Assembly (NCBI GenBank): GCA_030432235.1 | Contig: JAUIHT010000003.1 | Coordinates: 496,001-560,000 of the forward strand | Reading direction: 5' to 3' | DNA: 64,000 nt | DNA from: Verrucomicrobiia bacterium | GTDB lineage: Bacteria; Verrucomicrobiota; Verrucomicrobiia; Opitutales; Cerasicoccaceae | Part shown: piece after piece, positions 54,268 to 61,790 of the stretch | Position numbering within the stretch: position 1 is the stretch's first letter | Layout of the letters: the number at the start of each line of letters is the position of its first letter | Notes under the pieces: model-generated | Seen by the model: the letters and a program-made list of their open reading frames with translations, nothing else | The model's database searches: none | Told to the model about the DNA's origin: nothing | Translations under genes and position numbers: made by a program

Positions 54268-54447
54268 TTATTCCGCACCAAGATTGCGGAGTATTTTCTT
54301 CGCGAGTGGCTCCTTGATTTCCGTATGCCGGGGAACTGCTTCTACCTTTCCTGTTGCAGGATTTATCCACAACGAGTGTGAGCTGCCTTCGCGCTTGAGA
54401 TAACAACCTGCACGGCGCAAGTGCTTCTCCAGCAAACGTCGTTTCAT
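54268..54447 (-). CDS. hicA: HicA-type mRNA interferase toxin
   Basis: A 59-residue protein matching the HicA fold: KRRLLEKHLRRAGCYLKREGSSHSLWINPATGK, with the catalytic His in GSSHSLW, then AVPRHTEIKEPLAKKILRNLG. HicA cleaves mRNA and tmRNA. The ATG at 54447 overlaps the hicB stop in an ATGA, so antitoxin is made first and the toxin by coupling. This is the reverse of the usual hicA-hicB order. The gene lies between hicB and gcvP on the same strand. A DnaA-box-like TTATCCACA is just the coding sequence of its LWIN segment. Confidence 0.85.
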   Translation of the reverse strand: MKRRLLEKHLRRAGCYLKREGSSHSLWINPATGKVEAVPRHTEIKEPLAKKILRNLGAE

Positions 54448-54662
54448 CCGACAGCAACCACAGATTCAATACTGTCCCCGGTAAGACCACGCCGATAATC
54501 TTCCAGTCTATCTTCGAGTATCAACTTTATCGCTTCTCGCAGGCTTTCCTTGGCTTCTTCGATTGTATCGCCTTGGCCATTGGCACCTGAGACCTCCGGG
54601 CAAACCGCCCAGTAGCCACCTTCGGGGGCTTCTTCAATAATGGCAGTAAACTCGCCTTTCAT
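54444..54662 (-). CDS. hicB: HicB-type antitoxin
   Basis: A 72-residue antitoxin of the short HicB type: EFTAIIEEAPEGGYWAVCPEVSGANGQGDTIEEAKESLREAIKLILEDRLED, the partial RNase H fold that binds HicA. No separate helix-turn-helix or ribbon-helix-helix DNA-binding tail is seen. It is translationally coupled to hicA. A promoter 2-3 bases before its ATG suggests an almost leaderless message. Confidence 0.88.
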   Translation of the reverse strand: MKGEFTAIIEEAPEGGYWAVCPEVSGANGQGDTIEEAKESLREAIKLILEDRLEDYRRGLTGDSIESVVAVG

Positions 54663-54670
54663 GATAAATA

Positions 54671-54699
54671 ATAATGAGCGGATTTTACGTAGCCGTCAA
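54671..54699 (-). promoter_or_regulatory. Promoter of hicBA
   Basis: On the minus strand TTGACG (54699-54694) and CATTAT (54676-54671) with a 17-bp spacer. The predicted transcription start is near 54664, two or three bases before the hicB ATG at 54662. Confidence 0.5.
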
Positions 54700-54740
54700 G
54701 TGCGTGACCACACAGACAAAAAGGGACCAAACCCCTGCCC

Positions 54741-55247
54741 TTAAAACGTCCCAGCGGCTTTCGCAATCTTCGCTATCAAACTGGTGGTCGAATAGCCCTC
54801 CAAAAACGGTAAAAACTGTATATCCGCGCCCACCTTTTCGAGGGCTCCCCGCTCCTCGGGGTTGAGGGTGTCGAGGGTGTAATCGCCGGCCTTGGCGTAA
54901 ATATCGGGCTGGAGGGCCTCGATTTCAGCAGTGAGACGCGGGGTGTCGAAGACCAGCAGGGTGTCGACGAAGTCCAGCGCTCCCAGCAGGTAGGCACGCT
55001 CCTGGGCGTTCTGCACCGGGCGGGTGGGGCCTTTGAGCGCCACCACGCTGGCGTCTCCATTGAGGGCGATGAAGAGCGCGTCACCGAGAGCAGCGGCCTT
55101 CCGCAGGTAGTAGACGTGACCGGTGTGGAGCAGGTCGAAGCAGCCGTTGGTCAGGACGACGCGTTTTCCCTCCGCACGCAAGGCCTCGCGGTGAGCCACG
55201 GCCTCGTCGAGGCTGCGCAACTTGGGATTTTTTAATGAATTTGCCAC
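54741..55247 (-). CDS. hldE: D-glycero-beta-D-manno-heptose 1-phosphate adenylyltransferase
   Basis: A 168-residue nucleotidyltransferase corresponding to the C-terminal (RfaE2) domain of HldE. It makes ADP-heptose for LPS inner core. The nucleotidyltransferase motif is VVLTNGCFDLLHTGHVYYLRKAAALGD (HTGH). PDIYAKAGDYTLDTLNPEE and EGYSTTSLIAKI complete the family pattern. The kinase domain (RfaE1) is encoded elsewhere. The start is a GTG at 55247 within the left terminal repeat of element E5. No other start exists before the conserved region. Confidence 0.88.
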   Translation of the reverse strand: MANSLKNPKLRSLDEAVAHREALRAEGKRVVLTNGCFDLLHTGHVYYLRKAAALGDALFIALNGDASVVALKGPTRPVQNAQERAYLLGALDFVDTLLVFDTPRLTAEIEALQPDIYAKAGDYTLDTLNPEERGALEKVGADIQFLPFLEGYSTTSLIAKIAKAAGTF

Positions 55248-55349
55248 AGAGACACGGAGAGCACGGAGAAGATAAAATGTAATGAATGGAGGGCTCGATT
55301 AACTCAAGCTAAAGCTCCGTGCCCTCCGTGTCTCCGTGGCAAGAATTCA
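55236..55349. repeat. Heptad inverted-repeat element E5
   Basis: The left arm (55236-55268) and right arm (55315-55349) are about 33-bp inverted repeats with only a few mismatches, of the form TGAATT, CTTGCCAC, GGAGACACGGAG, GCACGGAG. Units CACGGAG recur at 7-9 bp. The element lies between dnaJ and the heptose gene. It contains the GTG start of the latter at its left end and the dnaJ stop at its right end. Confidence 0.8.
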
Positions 55350-56495
55350 TTCCTCGCCGTGGAGCCATTTCTTGGCTTTTTCGAAGAAGCCTTCACTCAC
55401 GGGCTGGTCGGCATCACCGCAGGCGGTGGCGAAGTTTTCAAGGGCTTCACGCTGCTCGCCATTGAGCTTCTTCGGCACTTCGATTTCCACGCGCACAAGC
55501 TGGTCGCCGGGGGTGCCTCCGCGCAGGTCAGGCATGCCCTTGCCGCGCAGGCGGAAGGTGGTCCCGCTCTGGGTCCCGGCGGGGATCTTCAGCGCGGCCT
55601 TGCCGGTGAGGGTAGGCACGTCGATTGTTCCGCCGAGTGCGGCTAGGGTAAACTTGATCGGGATAAGGCAGAACAGGTTGTCGTCGTGCCGTTCGAAGAT
55701 GTCGTGCTCCTTAACGTGGAGGACGATGTAGAGGTCGCCGTTGGGACCGCCCTTGGGACCGGCCTCGCCACCACCGCTGGAGCGGAGCTTGCTGCCGGTA
55801 TCCACGCCCGCCGGGATGCGGACCTTGAGCTTGCTGGTCTCGGCCGTCAGGCCGTCACCGCGGCAGGTCTGACAGGGGCTCTCGACCACCGTGCCGGAGC
55901 CGTGACAGGCCGGGCAAATTTGCTGCACCTGGAAAAAGCCGCGCGAGGTAACCACTCGTCCGGCCCCACCGCAGGTGTGGCAGGTGACAGGTGAGCTACC
56001 GGCCTCCGCTCCGCTGCCACCGCAGCTTTTGCAGGAAACCTGGCGGCGGTAGGTAATCTCCTTTTCCACACCGCTGGCCGCTTCCTCCAGGGAAATCTCC
56101 AAATCGTAACGCAGGTCGTTGCCGGCCTGCGGACCTCCACGACGACCACCGCCTCCGAAGAACTCCTCGAAGATACCGCCGCCGCCCATGCCGCCGCCAA
56201 AGACCTCGCGGAAGATGTCCATCGGATCGTGGAAGCCGCCCGCACCGGGACGCCCGCCGCCGCCTTGCTGGAAGGCCGCGTGGCCGTAGCGGTCATAGGC
56301 AGCGCGCTTATCGTCGTCCTTGAGGACCTCATAGGCCTCGGAAATCTCCTGGAACTTGGCCTGGGCGTCCGGATTGTCCGGGTTCTTATCCGGGTGCCAT
56401 TGGACGGCCAGCTTGCGGTAGGCCTTCTTGATTTCGGTGCCATTGGCGTCACGGCTCACCCCGAGCATCTCGTAGTAATCGGCTTTCGTCGTCAT
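55347..56495 (-). CDS. dnaJ: Chaperone DnaJ
   Basis: A 382-residue type I Hsp40. The J domain has HPD in [16 protein letters not shown], then a Gly/Phe-rich stretch ([15 protein letters not shown] ... [18 protein letters not shown]). Four CxxCxGxG zinc motifs begin [24 protein letters not shown] and CQTCRGDG. The C-terminal substrate-binding domain has [15 protein letters not shown]. It stimulates DnaK ATPase. It follows grpE (112-bp spacer); dnaK is not in the window. The stop codon lies in element E5. Confidence 0.97.
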   Translation of the reverse strand: MTTKADYYEMLGVSRDANGTEIKKAYRKLAVQWHPDKNPDNPDAQAKFQEISEAYEVLKDDDKRAAYDRYGHAAFQQGGGGRPGAGGFHDPMDIFREVFGGGMGGGGIFEEFFGGGGRRGGPQAGNDLRYDLEISLEEAASGVEKEITYRRQVSCKSCGGSGAEAGSSPVTCHTCGGAGRVVTSRGFFQVQQICPACHGSGTVVESPCQTCRGDGLTAETSKLKVRIPAGVDTGSKLRSSGGGEAGPKGGPNGDLYIVLHVKEHDIFERHDDNLFCLIPIKFTLAALGGTIDVPTLTGKAALKIPAGTQSGTTFRLRGKGMPDLRGGTPGDQLVRVEIEVPKKLNGEQREALENFATACGDADQPVSEGFFEKAKKWLHGEE

Positions 56496-56607
56496 ATCAG
56501 GTAGCTGGCGAGGTTAAAAAGCATCGTGGTGCGATCCTGCTAAAGCCGTGCCAATCGGCGATGAGGCCCGAATCATTCAATCTGAAATCTGCCATCACCA
56601 ATCTGAA

Positions 56608-57183
56608 TTACTCCGCAGGCCCCGAGGATACTACCACAGAGGCCGGTCGCAGCAGGCGTTCGTTGAGTTGATAGCCGGGCCGCATGACCTTGATTACGTG
56701 GTGATCGGCGACCTCTTCGCTGGCCTCCTGGGACACTGCGTCGTGCAAATTGTGATCAAATGGCGCACCAGAGGCGGGCTCGATGCGCTCCAGGCCGTGC
56801 TGCTGGAGGATTTGCATGAACTGCGCGGCGACGAACTCGAAGCCCTTGGCGACATTGGCCGCTTCGGGGTGGTTGGCCGCACTGGACAGGCCGAGGTCGA
56901 GGTTGTCGAGGGCGGGTAGGAGGTCTTCGATGAGCGCGGAGGCGGCGAGGCGACGGATGTCCTCCTTTTCGCGGGCAAAGCGGCGGCGCAGGTTTTCCAT
57001 ATCGGCCACGGTGCGCAGAAGCTTGTCCTTGGCTTCCTTGGATTCGGCCTGGGCCTTTTCCAGCTCAGCCATGAGGCCGCCTTCGGGCGAAGCGCCTTCC
57101 TCGGTGGCAGGCTGGGGCTCCGCGCCTTCTGGTGTTTCCACCGACTCGGGCTCTTCGGGTGCTGTCTTAGAATCGTTGCTCAT
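56608..57183 (-). CDS. grpE: Nucleotide exchange factor GrpE
   Basis: A 191-residue partner of DnaK. The acidic N-terminus (SKTAPEEPESVETPEGAEP) is followed by a long helix (ELEKAQAESKEAKDKLLRTVADMENLRRRFAREKEDI). The C-terminal wing shows EFVAAQFMQILQQHGLERIEPASGAPFDHNLHDAVSQ and VIKVMRPGYQLNERLLRPASVVVSSG. It heads a grpE-dnaJ-heptose gene cluster. A TTTGAT/TATCTT pair with 16-bp spacing upstream is a weak promoter candidate; no CIRCE repeat is found. Confidence 0.95.
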   Translation of the reverse strand: MSNDSKTAPEEPESVETPEGAEPQPATEEGASPEGGLMAELEKAQAESKEAKDKLLRTVADMENLRRRFAREKEDIRRLAASALIEDLLPALDNLDLGLSSAANHPEAANVAKGFEFVAAQFMQILQQHGLERIEPASGAPFDHNLHDAVSQEASEEVADHHVIKVMRPGYQLNERLLRPASVVVSSGPAE

Positions 57184-57293
57184 AAGTGATGCAAAAACCG
57201 CTAAAGATACCGCATTATGGCTCAGATCAAAGCCATTTTTTCAGAATACCGCGTTTCTGGGCAGTCGATGTGGGGCAGCGAGCAACACGAGCG

Positions 57294-57340
57294 ATGGGGC
57301 GCAGCCCCCCATTAATGTCCCGTGCGGTCACGCACCGCGC
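57294..57340 (-). repeat. Dispersed repeat copy B (esterase 3' end)
   Basis: Read on the minus strand: CGCGGTGCGTGACCGCAC, then G, GGACATTAATGGGG and GCTGCGCCCC. It matches copy A at 25527-25571 in most positions, with the same two hairpins. It overlaps the last codons and the stop of the esterase gene and extends toward grpE, where it could act as a terminator. Confidence 0.45.
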
Positions 57341-58116
57341 ACAGGCAGCCAGGCGAGGACATCCTGGATCATGCGGTCCCAGTAGCCCCACTCGTGCGTA
57401 CCCTCGTTTTCGGTATAGCGCAAAGGCACCTGCAAGGACTCGGCATGCCGGGCAAAAGCGCGGTTGTGCTCGATGAGGAAATCGTCCGCCCCGCAACAGG
57501 CGTACAGCGCGGGCAGGGATGTTCCGGAGGCCTGCTGGCTTTGCAGGAGGTGAAACAGATCGAGCTTGCTGCCCCGGACCCTCGCGAGGTCATCCCCGAA
57601 AACATCGCGCATCATCTGCCGTCGGAAGGGCTCGGTGGACTCACACATCTGCGCGATATCCAGCACCCCCGACAGGCTCGCCCCCGCCGCATAGCGCTCC
57701 GGGTGAGTCAGGGCCAGCCGCATGGCGCCGTAGCCGCCCATGGAGAGGCCCGCGACGAAGTTGTCCTCTCGCTTGTCTGAAAGCGGGAAAAAGGAACGGG
57801 CCAGGGCGGGCAGCTCCTCCTCGAAAAACTCACCGTAACGCGAGCCGCCGGCCATATCGCAATAAAAGCTGAGCCCCGCCGAGGGCATGACCACAGCCAG
57901 GCCGAGCTCGGCCACGTAGCGCTCGATGGAGGTGCGGCGGCCCCAGATGGTGTGGTCGTCGGAGCGCCCATGCAACAGCCAGAGCACCGGATGCCGACCC
58001 TCGCCCGCCGTGCCCTTCATACCGATCTGACCTCGCGTTGCCTGCGGCAGGATGACATTCATGCTCGTGGAAAGCCCGAGCGTTTCGGCGTAGAAATCAC
58101 ATTGAATAAAGGCCAT
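57328..58116 (-). CDS. Alpha/beta-hydrolase esterase (tributyrin esterase/esterase D type)
   Basis: A 262-residue soluble esterase. The nucleophile elbow is GLSMGGYGAMRLAL. The oxyanion segment is VLWLLHGRSDDHTIWGRRTSIERYVAELG. The acid and base lie in CGADDFLIEHN and GTHEWGYWDRMIQDVL. It resembles EstA-type tributyrin esterases and S-formylglutathione hydrolases. Its physiological substrate is unknown. Its last codons belong to dispersed repeat B. Confidence 0.82.
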   Translation of the reverse strand: MAFIQCDFYAETLGLSTSMNVILPQATRGQIGMKGTAGEGRHPVLWLLHGRSDDHTIWGRRTSIERYVAELGLAVVMPSAGLSFYCDMAGGSRYGEFFEEELPALARSFFPLSDKREDNFVAGLSMGGYGAMRLALTHPERYAAGASLSGVLDIAQMCESTEPFRRQMMRDVFGDDLARVRGSKLDLFHLLQSQQASGTSLPALYACCGADDFLIEHNRAFARHAESLQVPLRYTENEGTHEWGYWDRMIQDVLAWLPVRGA

Positions 58117-58172
58117 GAACTAAGGGGTAATAGTGAATCGATTTTACTGTAGGAGAGGCTTTATGCCTCGTA

Positions 58173-58949
58173 TCAATCGTCGCTCTTGAGCTTATCCTTC
58201 AGCCAGTCAGGCGCGGGATTGAGGTCATCGGTCAGCCCGTCGACGTCCGGGACACTTAGAATAGCGGTTAGGAGCTGGTGCAACATCGGCTGAAGCCCTT
58301 GGTCCGCGAAATCCGAAGCGACCACCTGGACAACCACCCCGGCGGGCTCTGCCTTCACGAAACGCTGCTCATAATGCAGGATGTGCTTCTCCCGGCGAAC
58401 CTCACCGCGCGAATAGTCGCTAATCTCGATCGTCCCCAGTTTTATCACCCACGACAATACCCTAATGTCTTTTTCATCAGTGGCTTGCGCAACCGTGTTT
58501 TCGGCATCCTCACCGCTGTTTTTCTCCGTCACGGCCTCGGCAAAGAGGCTGACGTTGCTCGACCCACCCTCGGTGATGACCCAGTTGACATGCTCGATGT
58601 CTAGCGTCAGCTCCTCGATATCGCGAGTGTCTCCGGCCAACCACTCCTTTGCGTCACCCTTAAGTGACAAAGTGCGGATATGCAGGAAGTCCGTCTCCGG
58701 GAAATTGGCCGGATTTTGCACCATGATGTCCTCGGAGACAAAGGCCGAGTCGAACAGATGCCAGCCAGCCTCGTCAACCGTGACGGGGAAACCGCCGCGG
58801 GACTCCACGATTTCCTTAACCCCCTGCGGCGCCAGATGGTTGAAGCTCCACAGGCCGAACACTCCCAGCAAAAAGAAGCCGAGGATGAGCGCCCCGATGA
58901 GCGAACACAGGCAGCCGATGGGCTTGGTAATGATCTTGAGCGGGTTCAA
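58173..58949 (-). CDS. Membrane-anchored protein with AsmA-like features
   Basis: A 258-residue protein with one N-terminal span (IGCLCSLIGALILGFFLLGVFGLWSF) and a large periplasmic part. The pattern GFPVTVDEAGWHLFDSAFVSEDIMVQNPANFPETDFLHIRTLSLKG resembles the start of AsmA-like proteins of the inner membrane that help move lipids. The middle is acidic (TEKNSGEDAENTVAQATDEKD). AsmA assignment is tentative. It follows higA after a short spacer and precedes the esterase on the same strand. Confidence 0.55.
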   Translation of the reverse strand: MNPLKIITKPIGCLCSLIGALILGFFLLGVFGLWSFNHLAPQGVKEIVESRGGFPVTVDEAGWHLFDSAFVSEDIMVQNPANFPETDFLHIRTLSLKGDAKEWLAGDTRDIEELTLDIEHVNWVITEGGSSNVSLFAEAVTEKNSGEDAENTVAQATDEKDIRVLSWVIKLGTIEISDYSRGEVRREKHILHYEQRFVKAEPAGVVVQVVASDFADQGLQPMLHQLLTAILSVPDVDGLTDDLNPAPDWLKDKLKSDD

Positions 58950-59016
58950 GGAGGCGTGTGTTTATTTCGAAAAACCACTGCTAGCGCGCACGGCACCAGC
59001 CATTAAGGCAGATAGA

Positions 59017-59319
59017 TCAGGCATGAGCGAGTTCGCGAGCAGGGGTAACATGTGAGGTGAGTTGTCGTCGCTGTTTGGCCAGGGCGCGAAAGTCGCACTC
59101 GACCTGTAATCCATGCCAAAAGCCCTCCGACTGGCCAAAAAATGCACCGAAGCGTATGGACATGGCGGGAGTAATCGCCCTCCTCCCAAGCACGATTTCA
59201 TTAATGGCCCGAGGGGGTACGCCCATGGCACGGGCCATGGCGTTCTGAGAGATACCCATGGGCTTCAGGTATTCTTCCAAAAGAATTTCGCCGGGTGTAA
59301 TCGGTGTTTTCATAGCCAT
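59017..59319 (-). CDS. higA: HigA-type XRE antitoxin
   Basis: A 100-residue antitoxin from the ATG at 59319 (59313 possible). The HigA N-terminus is [74 protein letters not shown], with an XRE helix-turn-helix in the middle. It lies 26 bp after the toxin gene and likely represses the operon by binding upstream of higB. Confidence 0.9.
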   Translation of the reverse strand: MAMKTPITPGEILLEEYLKPMGISQNAMARAMGVPPRAINEIVLGRRAITPAMSIRFGAFFGQSEGFWHGLQVECDFRALAKQRRQLTSHVTPARELAHA

Positions 59320-59345
59320 AACGTATAGCGTTACAGGGGGGTATG

Positions 59346-59624
59346 TCAATGGTAGTCCACTATGGCGACTTTTTCAGGGCCGGTGTCCGTCCAGCGAAAG
59401 ACAATGCGCCACTGGTCGTTGATGCGAATCGAGTGATAGCCTTTCAATCGACCCGACAGGGACTCCAGGCGATTACCCGGCGGCACTGCCAGGTCGGAAA
59501 GCTGTCCGGCGCGATTCATTTGAATGAGCTTACGCAAGGCGACGCGGGATATGGCACTAAAGCGACGACTTCTCTCATGCTCGAAAAGCTGCCGGGTATC
59601 GTCATCCGGGAAGGATTGAATCAT
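59346..59624 (-). CDS. higB: HigB-type RelE-fold toxin
   Basis: A 92-residue ribosome-dependent mRNA interferase of the plasmid-killer type: [87 protein letters not shown]. The C-terminal segment is typical (WRIVFRW, VxIVDYH). The start at 59624 is the family start; upstream codons to 59675 overlap manA. The order toxin-antitoxin is the usual higBA order. Confidence 0.9.
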   Translation of the reverse strand: MIQSFPDDDTRQLFEHERSRRFSAISRVALRKLIQMNRAGQLSDLAVPPGNRLESLSGRLKGYHSIRINDQWRIVFRWTDTGPEKVAIVDYH

Positions 59625-59658
59625 AGAGGGTGTTGACCGTGCAGTCTGTTCGAGAAAA

Positions 59659-60609
59659 CTAACGAGCGAAACCACTGGTTACCAGCACGGTGCTGTCTTC
59701 CTGCGCGGTAAAGGTAAACGCCTCGGCATAGGGCAGGAGGATGTTGTCGCTCTTGGCCACAGCGGAGCCGTCTGCCTCCCGCAAAACACCCTTAACCAGG
59801 CCGAGCAAACGCGGCTCCTCGTTGGCGACGAGGGTCAATGTTTCGCCGGTCTTCAGGGTGTACTTGTCCAAAGTGAAGACGTCGCTTTCGACCAGGCGCT
59901 GTTGCGACACTTTCTTGTTCGGAACGGGGTCCGGCTCGAAGTCCTCGAAGTCGATGCTCTTCATGGACTGGTCGATGTGGAGCTGGCGCGGCTCACCGTC
60001 GAGGCCGAGGCGGCCCCAGTCATAGACGCGATAGGTGGTATCGGAGTTCTGCTGGATCTCGAGAATGAGGTTGCCGGCGTCGATGGCGTGGATGCGCCCG
60101 CTGTGCACGAACATGAAGGTGCCCGGCTGCGTGGGAATGCGCTGCACCAGAGGCTCCAGCTCGTCGTCGTGCAGGGCCTGCTCGAACTGCTGGCGCGTCA
60201 CGCCGTGCTTGAGCCCGACCAGCAGGGCCGAGCCGGGCTCGCAGGCGGCCACGTACCAGCACTCGGTCTTGGGCTCGCCACCCAGTGACGGCGCGACCTT
60301 GGCCGGCGGATGTACTTGCAGGCTGAGTCGGTCCTGGCAGTCGAGCCATTTGACCAATATCGGAAAGACCTTTTTGGTATCCCAGCCGGGCCCCATCACC
60401 TTATCCGATTTGGTCTCGATGAGCGAACGCAGGCTCAGGCCTTTGTCCGGCCCTTCACTGACGACGGACTCGGCTTCGGGCCGGTCGACGACCTCCCAGC
60501 TCTCACCGATGGGGCCGCCCTCGGGCAAGGTGCGGCCGAGCTTGTCTGCGAGGCCATGCCCGCCCCAGACGCGTTCCTGATACAGTGGCGTAAAACGATA
60601 AAAGCGCAT
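59659..60609 (-). CDS. manA: Type I mannose-6-phosphate isomerase
   Basis: A 316-residue zinc-dependent isomerase interconverting mannose-6-P and fructose-6-P. Zinc ligands are visible: Gln and His in LQVHPPAKV, Glu in KTECWYV, and His in [12 protein letters not shown]. The start at 60609 ([17 protein letters not shown]) is the family start. It supplies GDP-mannose precursors and, if the disaccharide synthase at 39996 uses GDP-mannose, could feed it. It is 31 bp after the lipoprotein gene in the pyrF cluster. Confidence 0.92.
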   Translation of the reverse strand: MRFYRFTPLYQERVWGGHGLADKLGRTLPEGGPIGESWEVVDRPEAESVVSEGPDKGLSLRSLIETKSDKVMGPGWDTKKVFPILVKWLDCQDRLSLQVHPPAKVAPSLGGEPKTECWYVAACEPGSALLVGLKHGVTRQQFEQALHDDELEPLVQRIPTQPGTFMFVHSGRIHAIDAGNLILEIQQNSDTTYRVYDWGRLGLDGEPRQLHIDQSMKSIDFEDFEPDPVPNKKVSQQRLVESDVFTLDKYTLKTGETLTLVANEEPRLLGLVKGVLREADGSAVAKSDNILLPYAEAFTFTAQEDSTVLVTSGFAR

Positions 60610-60640
60610 AAAGGCAGTATCCGCTATCGCCCGCGCGGCG

Positions 60641-60919
60641 TCAATCTTCCGCCTCGGTCTCGGCAGGCTTTTCTTCGGCGGGCTCGGATGGCGGCACGAT
60701 GGCCACCACGTCAAAACCCGTGAAGTCCGGCGGGTCTTTCAGCTCCTCGAAATCACGCTTGTCCGGGTCGGCACCGGAATGAAAGGCGGGCTTCTTCTGA
60801 AACATCTCCGGCACCGCCACCTGCGTGGTAGTTGTCGTGCCATTGTCGCTTTGCGTGGAAGCGCAACCGGAGAAAACCAGCACTCCGAAGAAAAGCTTTG
60901 CCACGCAAAGCCACTTCAT
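60641..60919 (-). CDS. Small lipoprotein, unknown
   Basis: A 92-residue protein with a lipoprotein signal (FFGVLVFSGCAS; Cys19 is the lipidation site). The mature part is short, Pro/Glu-rich (PPSEPAEEKPAETEAED) and probably unstructured. It overlaps pyrF in an ATGA, so it is translationally coupled to it. No family is recognised. Confidence 0.7.
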   Translation of the reverse strand: MKWLCVAKLFFGVLVFSGCASTQSDNGTTTTTQVAVPEMFQKKPAFHSGADPDKRDFEELKDPPDFTGFDVVAIVPPSEPAEEKPAETEAED

Positions 60920-61638
60920 CTGGCAAAGACCTTGGCGATGCTGGCCTGGATGGCCTCGGCGGCGGCCTTGGGGTCCTCGGCATCACGGATAGGGCGACCC
61001 ACCACTATGTAATCGGCGCCGTTCCCGAAGGCATCCTCCACCGTAACGACGCGCTTCTGGTCGTCACTGGGGCGGTTCTCCACCGGGCGGATACCGGGGC
61101 AAACCACGAGGAGTTTGTCGTCCACCGATTCCCGCAGGGCGGGCACTTCAAGGCCGCTGGAGATGACACCGTCGCAGCCCGCTTCCAGGGAACGCTTGGC
61201 CCGGGAGGTGACGAGCGCCTGCACGTCGCAATCAAACCCGAGGTCGTCGAGGTCGCCACGGTCGAGGCTGGTCAGCACGGTGACCGCGAGCACTTTTAGC
61301 GTGTCTCCCTTGGCCGAAGCGGCAGCCTCCATGATGCTCTGGTTGCCATGGATGGTGACGAAGTCCACCTCGCGATCCTTGAGCTGAGCCACAGCCAGCT
61401 TGACCGTCTCGGGCACATCGAAAAACTTCAAATCGGCGAAAACGCGTTTGCCGCGGGCCTTCATCCACTCGATGAGTTCGTAGTACTCGCCGGTCATGAA
61501 GAGCTGCAAGCCGAGCTTGTAGAAAACCACCGAGTCACCGAGCTGCTCGGCCAGTTCCTTGGCGCGGGCCACCGTGGGCACGTCCATCGCGAAGATGAGC
61601 CGCTCGCGCGGCGGAATGGGTTTTGAACTCACTGCCAT
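60916..61638 (-). CDS. pyrF: Orotidine 5'-phosphate decarboxylase
   Basis: A 240-residue TIM-barrel enzyme of the last step of UMP synthesis. Active-site motifs are LIFAMDVPTVARAK, FADLKFFDVPETVKLAV (catalytic Lys and Asp), VTIHGNQSI, VVCPGIRP and VGRPIRDAEDP. The ATG at 61638 shares its A with the TGA of the upstream 50-aa ORF. The TTG at 61641 is less likely. The gene sits in a tight cluster with the 50-aa ORF, a lipoprotein and manA. Confidence 0.93.
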   Translation of the reverse strand: MAVSSKPIPPRERLIFAMDVPTVARAKELAEQLGDSVVFYKLGLQLFMTGEYYELIEWMKARGKRVFADLKFFDVPETVKLAVAQLKDREVDFVTIHGNQSIMEAAASAKGDTLKVLAVTVLTSLDRGDLDDLGFDCDVQALVTSRAKRSLEAGCDGVISSGLEVPALRESVDDKLLVVCPGIRPVENRPSDDQKRVVTVEDAFGNGADYIVVGRPIRDAEDPKAAAEAIQASIAKVFAR

Positions 61639-61790
61639 CAACGAAACTTACGCGGACGCTTTCGGCTCTGGCGAGTTTCATTTCGCCTACGCTCCTGCTT
61701 TTTGCGGTCTCGGGCAAATTTCCAATCCCAGAAAGCATCCGCAAGCTTATCTAAAAGCTTTCCTATTAAATCACCAAAAAGCCAAGACAT
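61638..61790 (-). CDS. 50-aa strongly basic small protein, unknown
   Basis: A 50-residue ORF. Residues 1-25 form an amphipathic Trp/Leu-rich helix (SWLFGDLIGKLLDKLADAFW). Residues 26-50 form an Arg/Lys-rich tail with 16 basic residues (RDRKKQERRR, QSRKRPRKFR). Its ATG overlaps the stop of the upstream membrane-protein gene in TGATG. Its own stop overlaps the pyrF start in another TGATG. Such double overlap is rarely found by chance in a frame with this composition. A membrane-peripheral or nucleic-acid-binding role is conceivable; neither is established. Confidence 0.65.
   Translation of the reverse strand: MSWLFGDLIGKLLDKLADAFWDWKFARDRKKQERRRNETRQSRKRPRKFR

Noticed and set aside
54363-54371. 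Perfect DnaA box TTATCCACA
   Set aside because: Single copy inside hicA, where it encodes the typical LWIN segment; no cluster or AT-rich unwinding element beside it.
57184-57293. CIRCE element for grpE-dnaJ
   Set aside because: No TTAGCACTC-N9-GAGTGCTAA-like inverted repeat.
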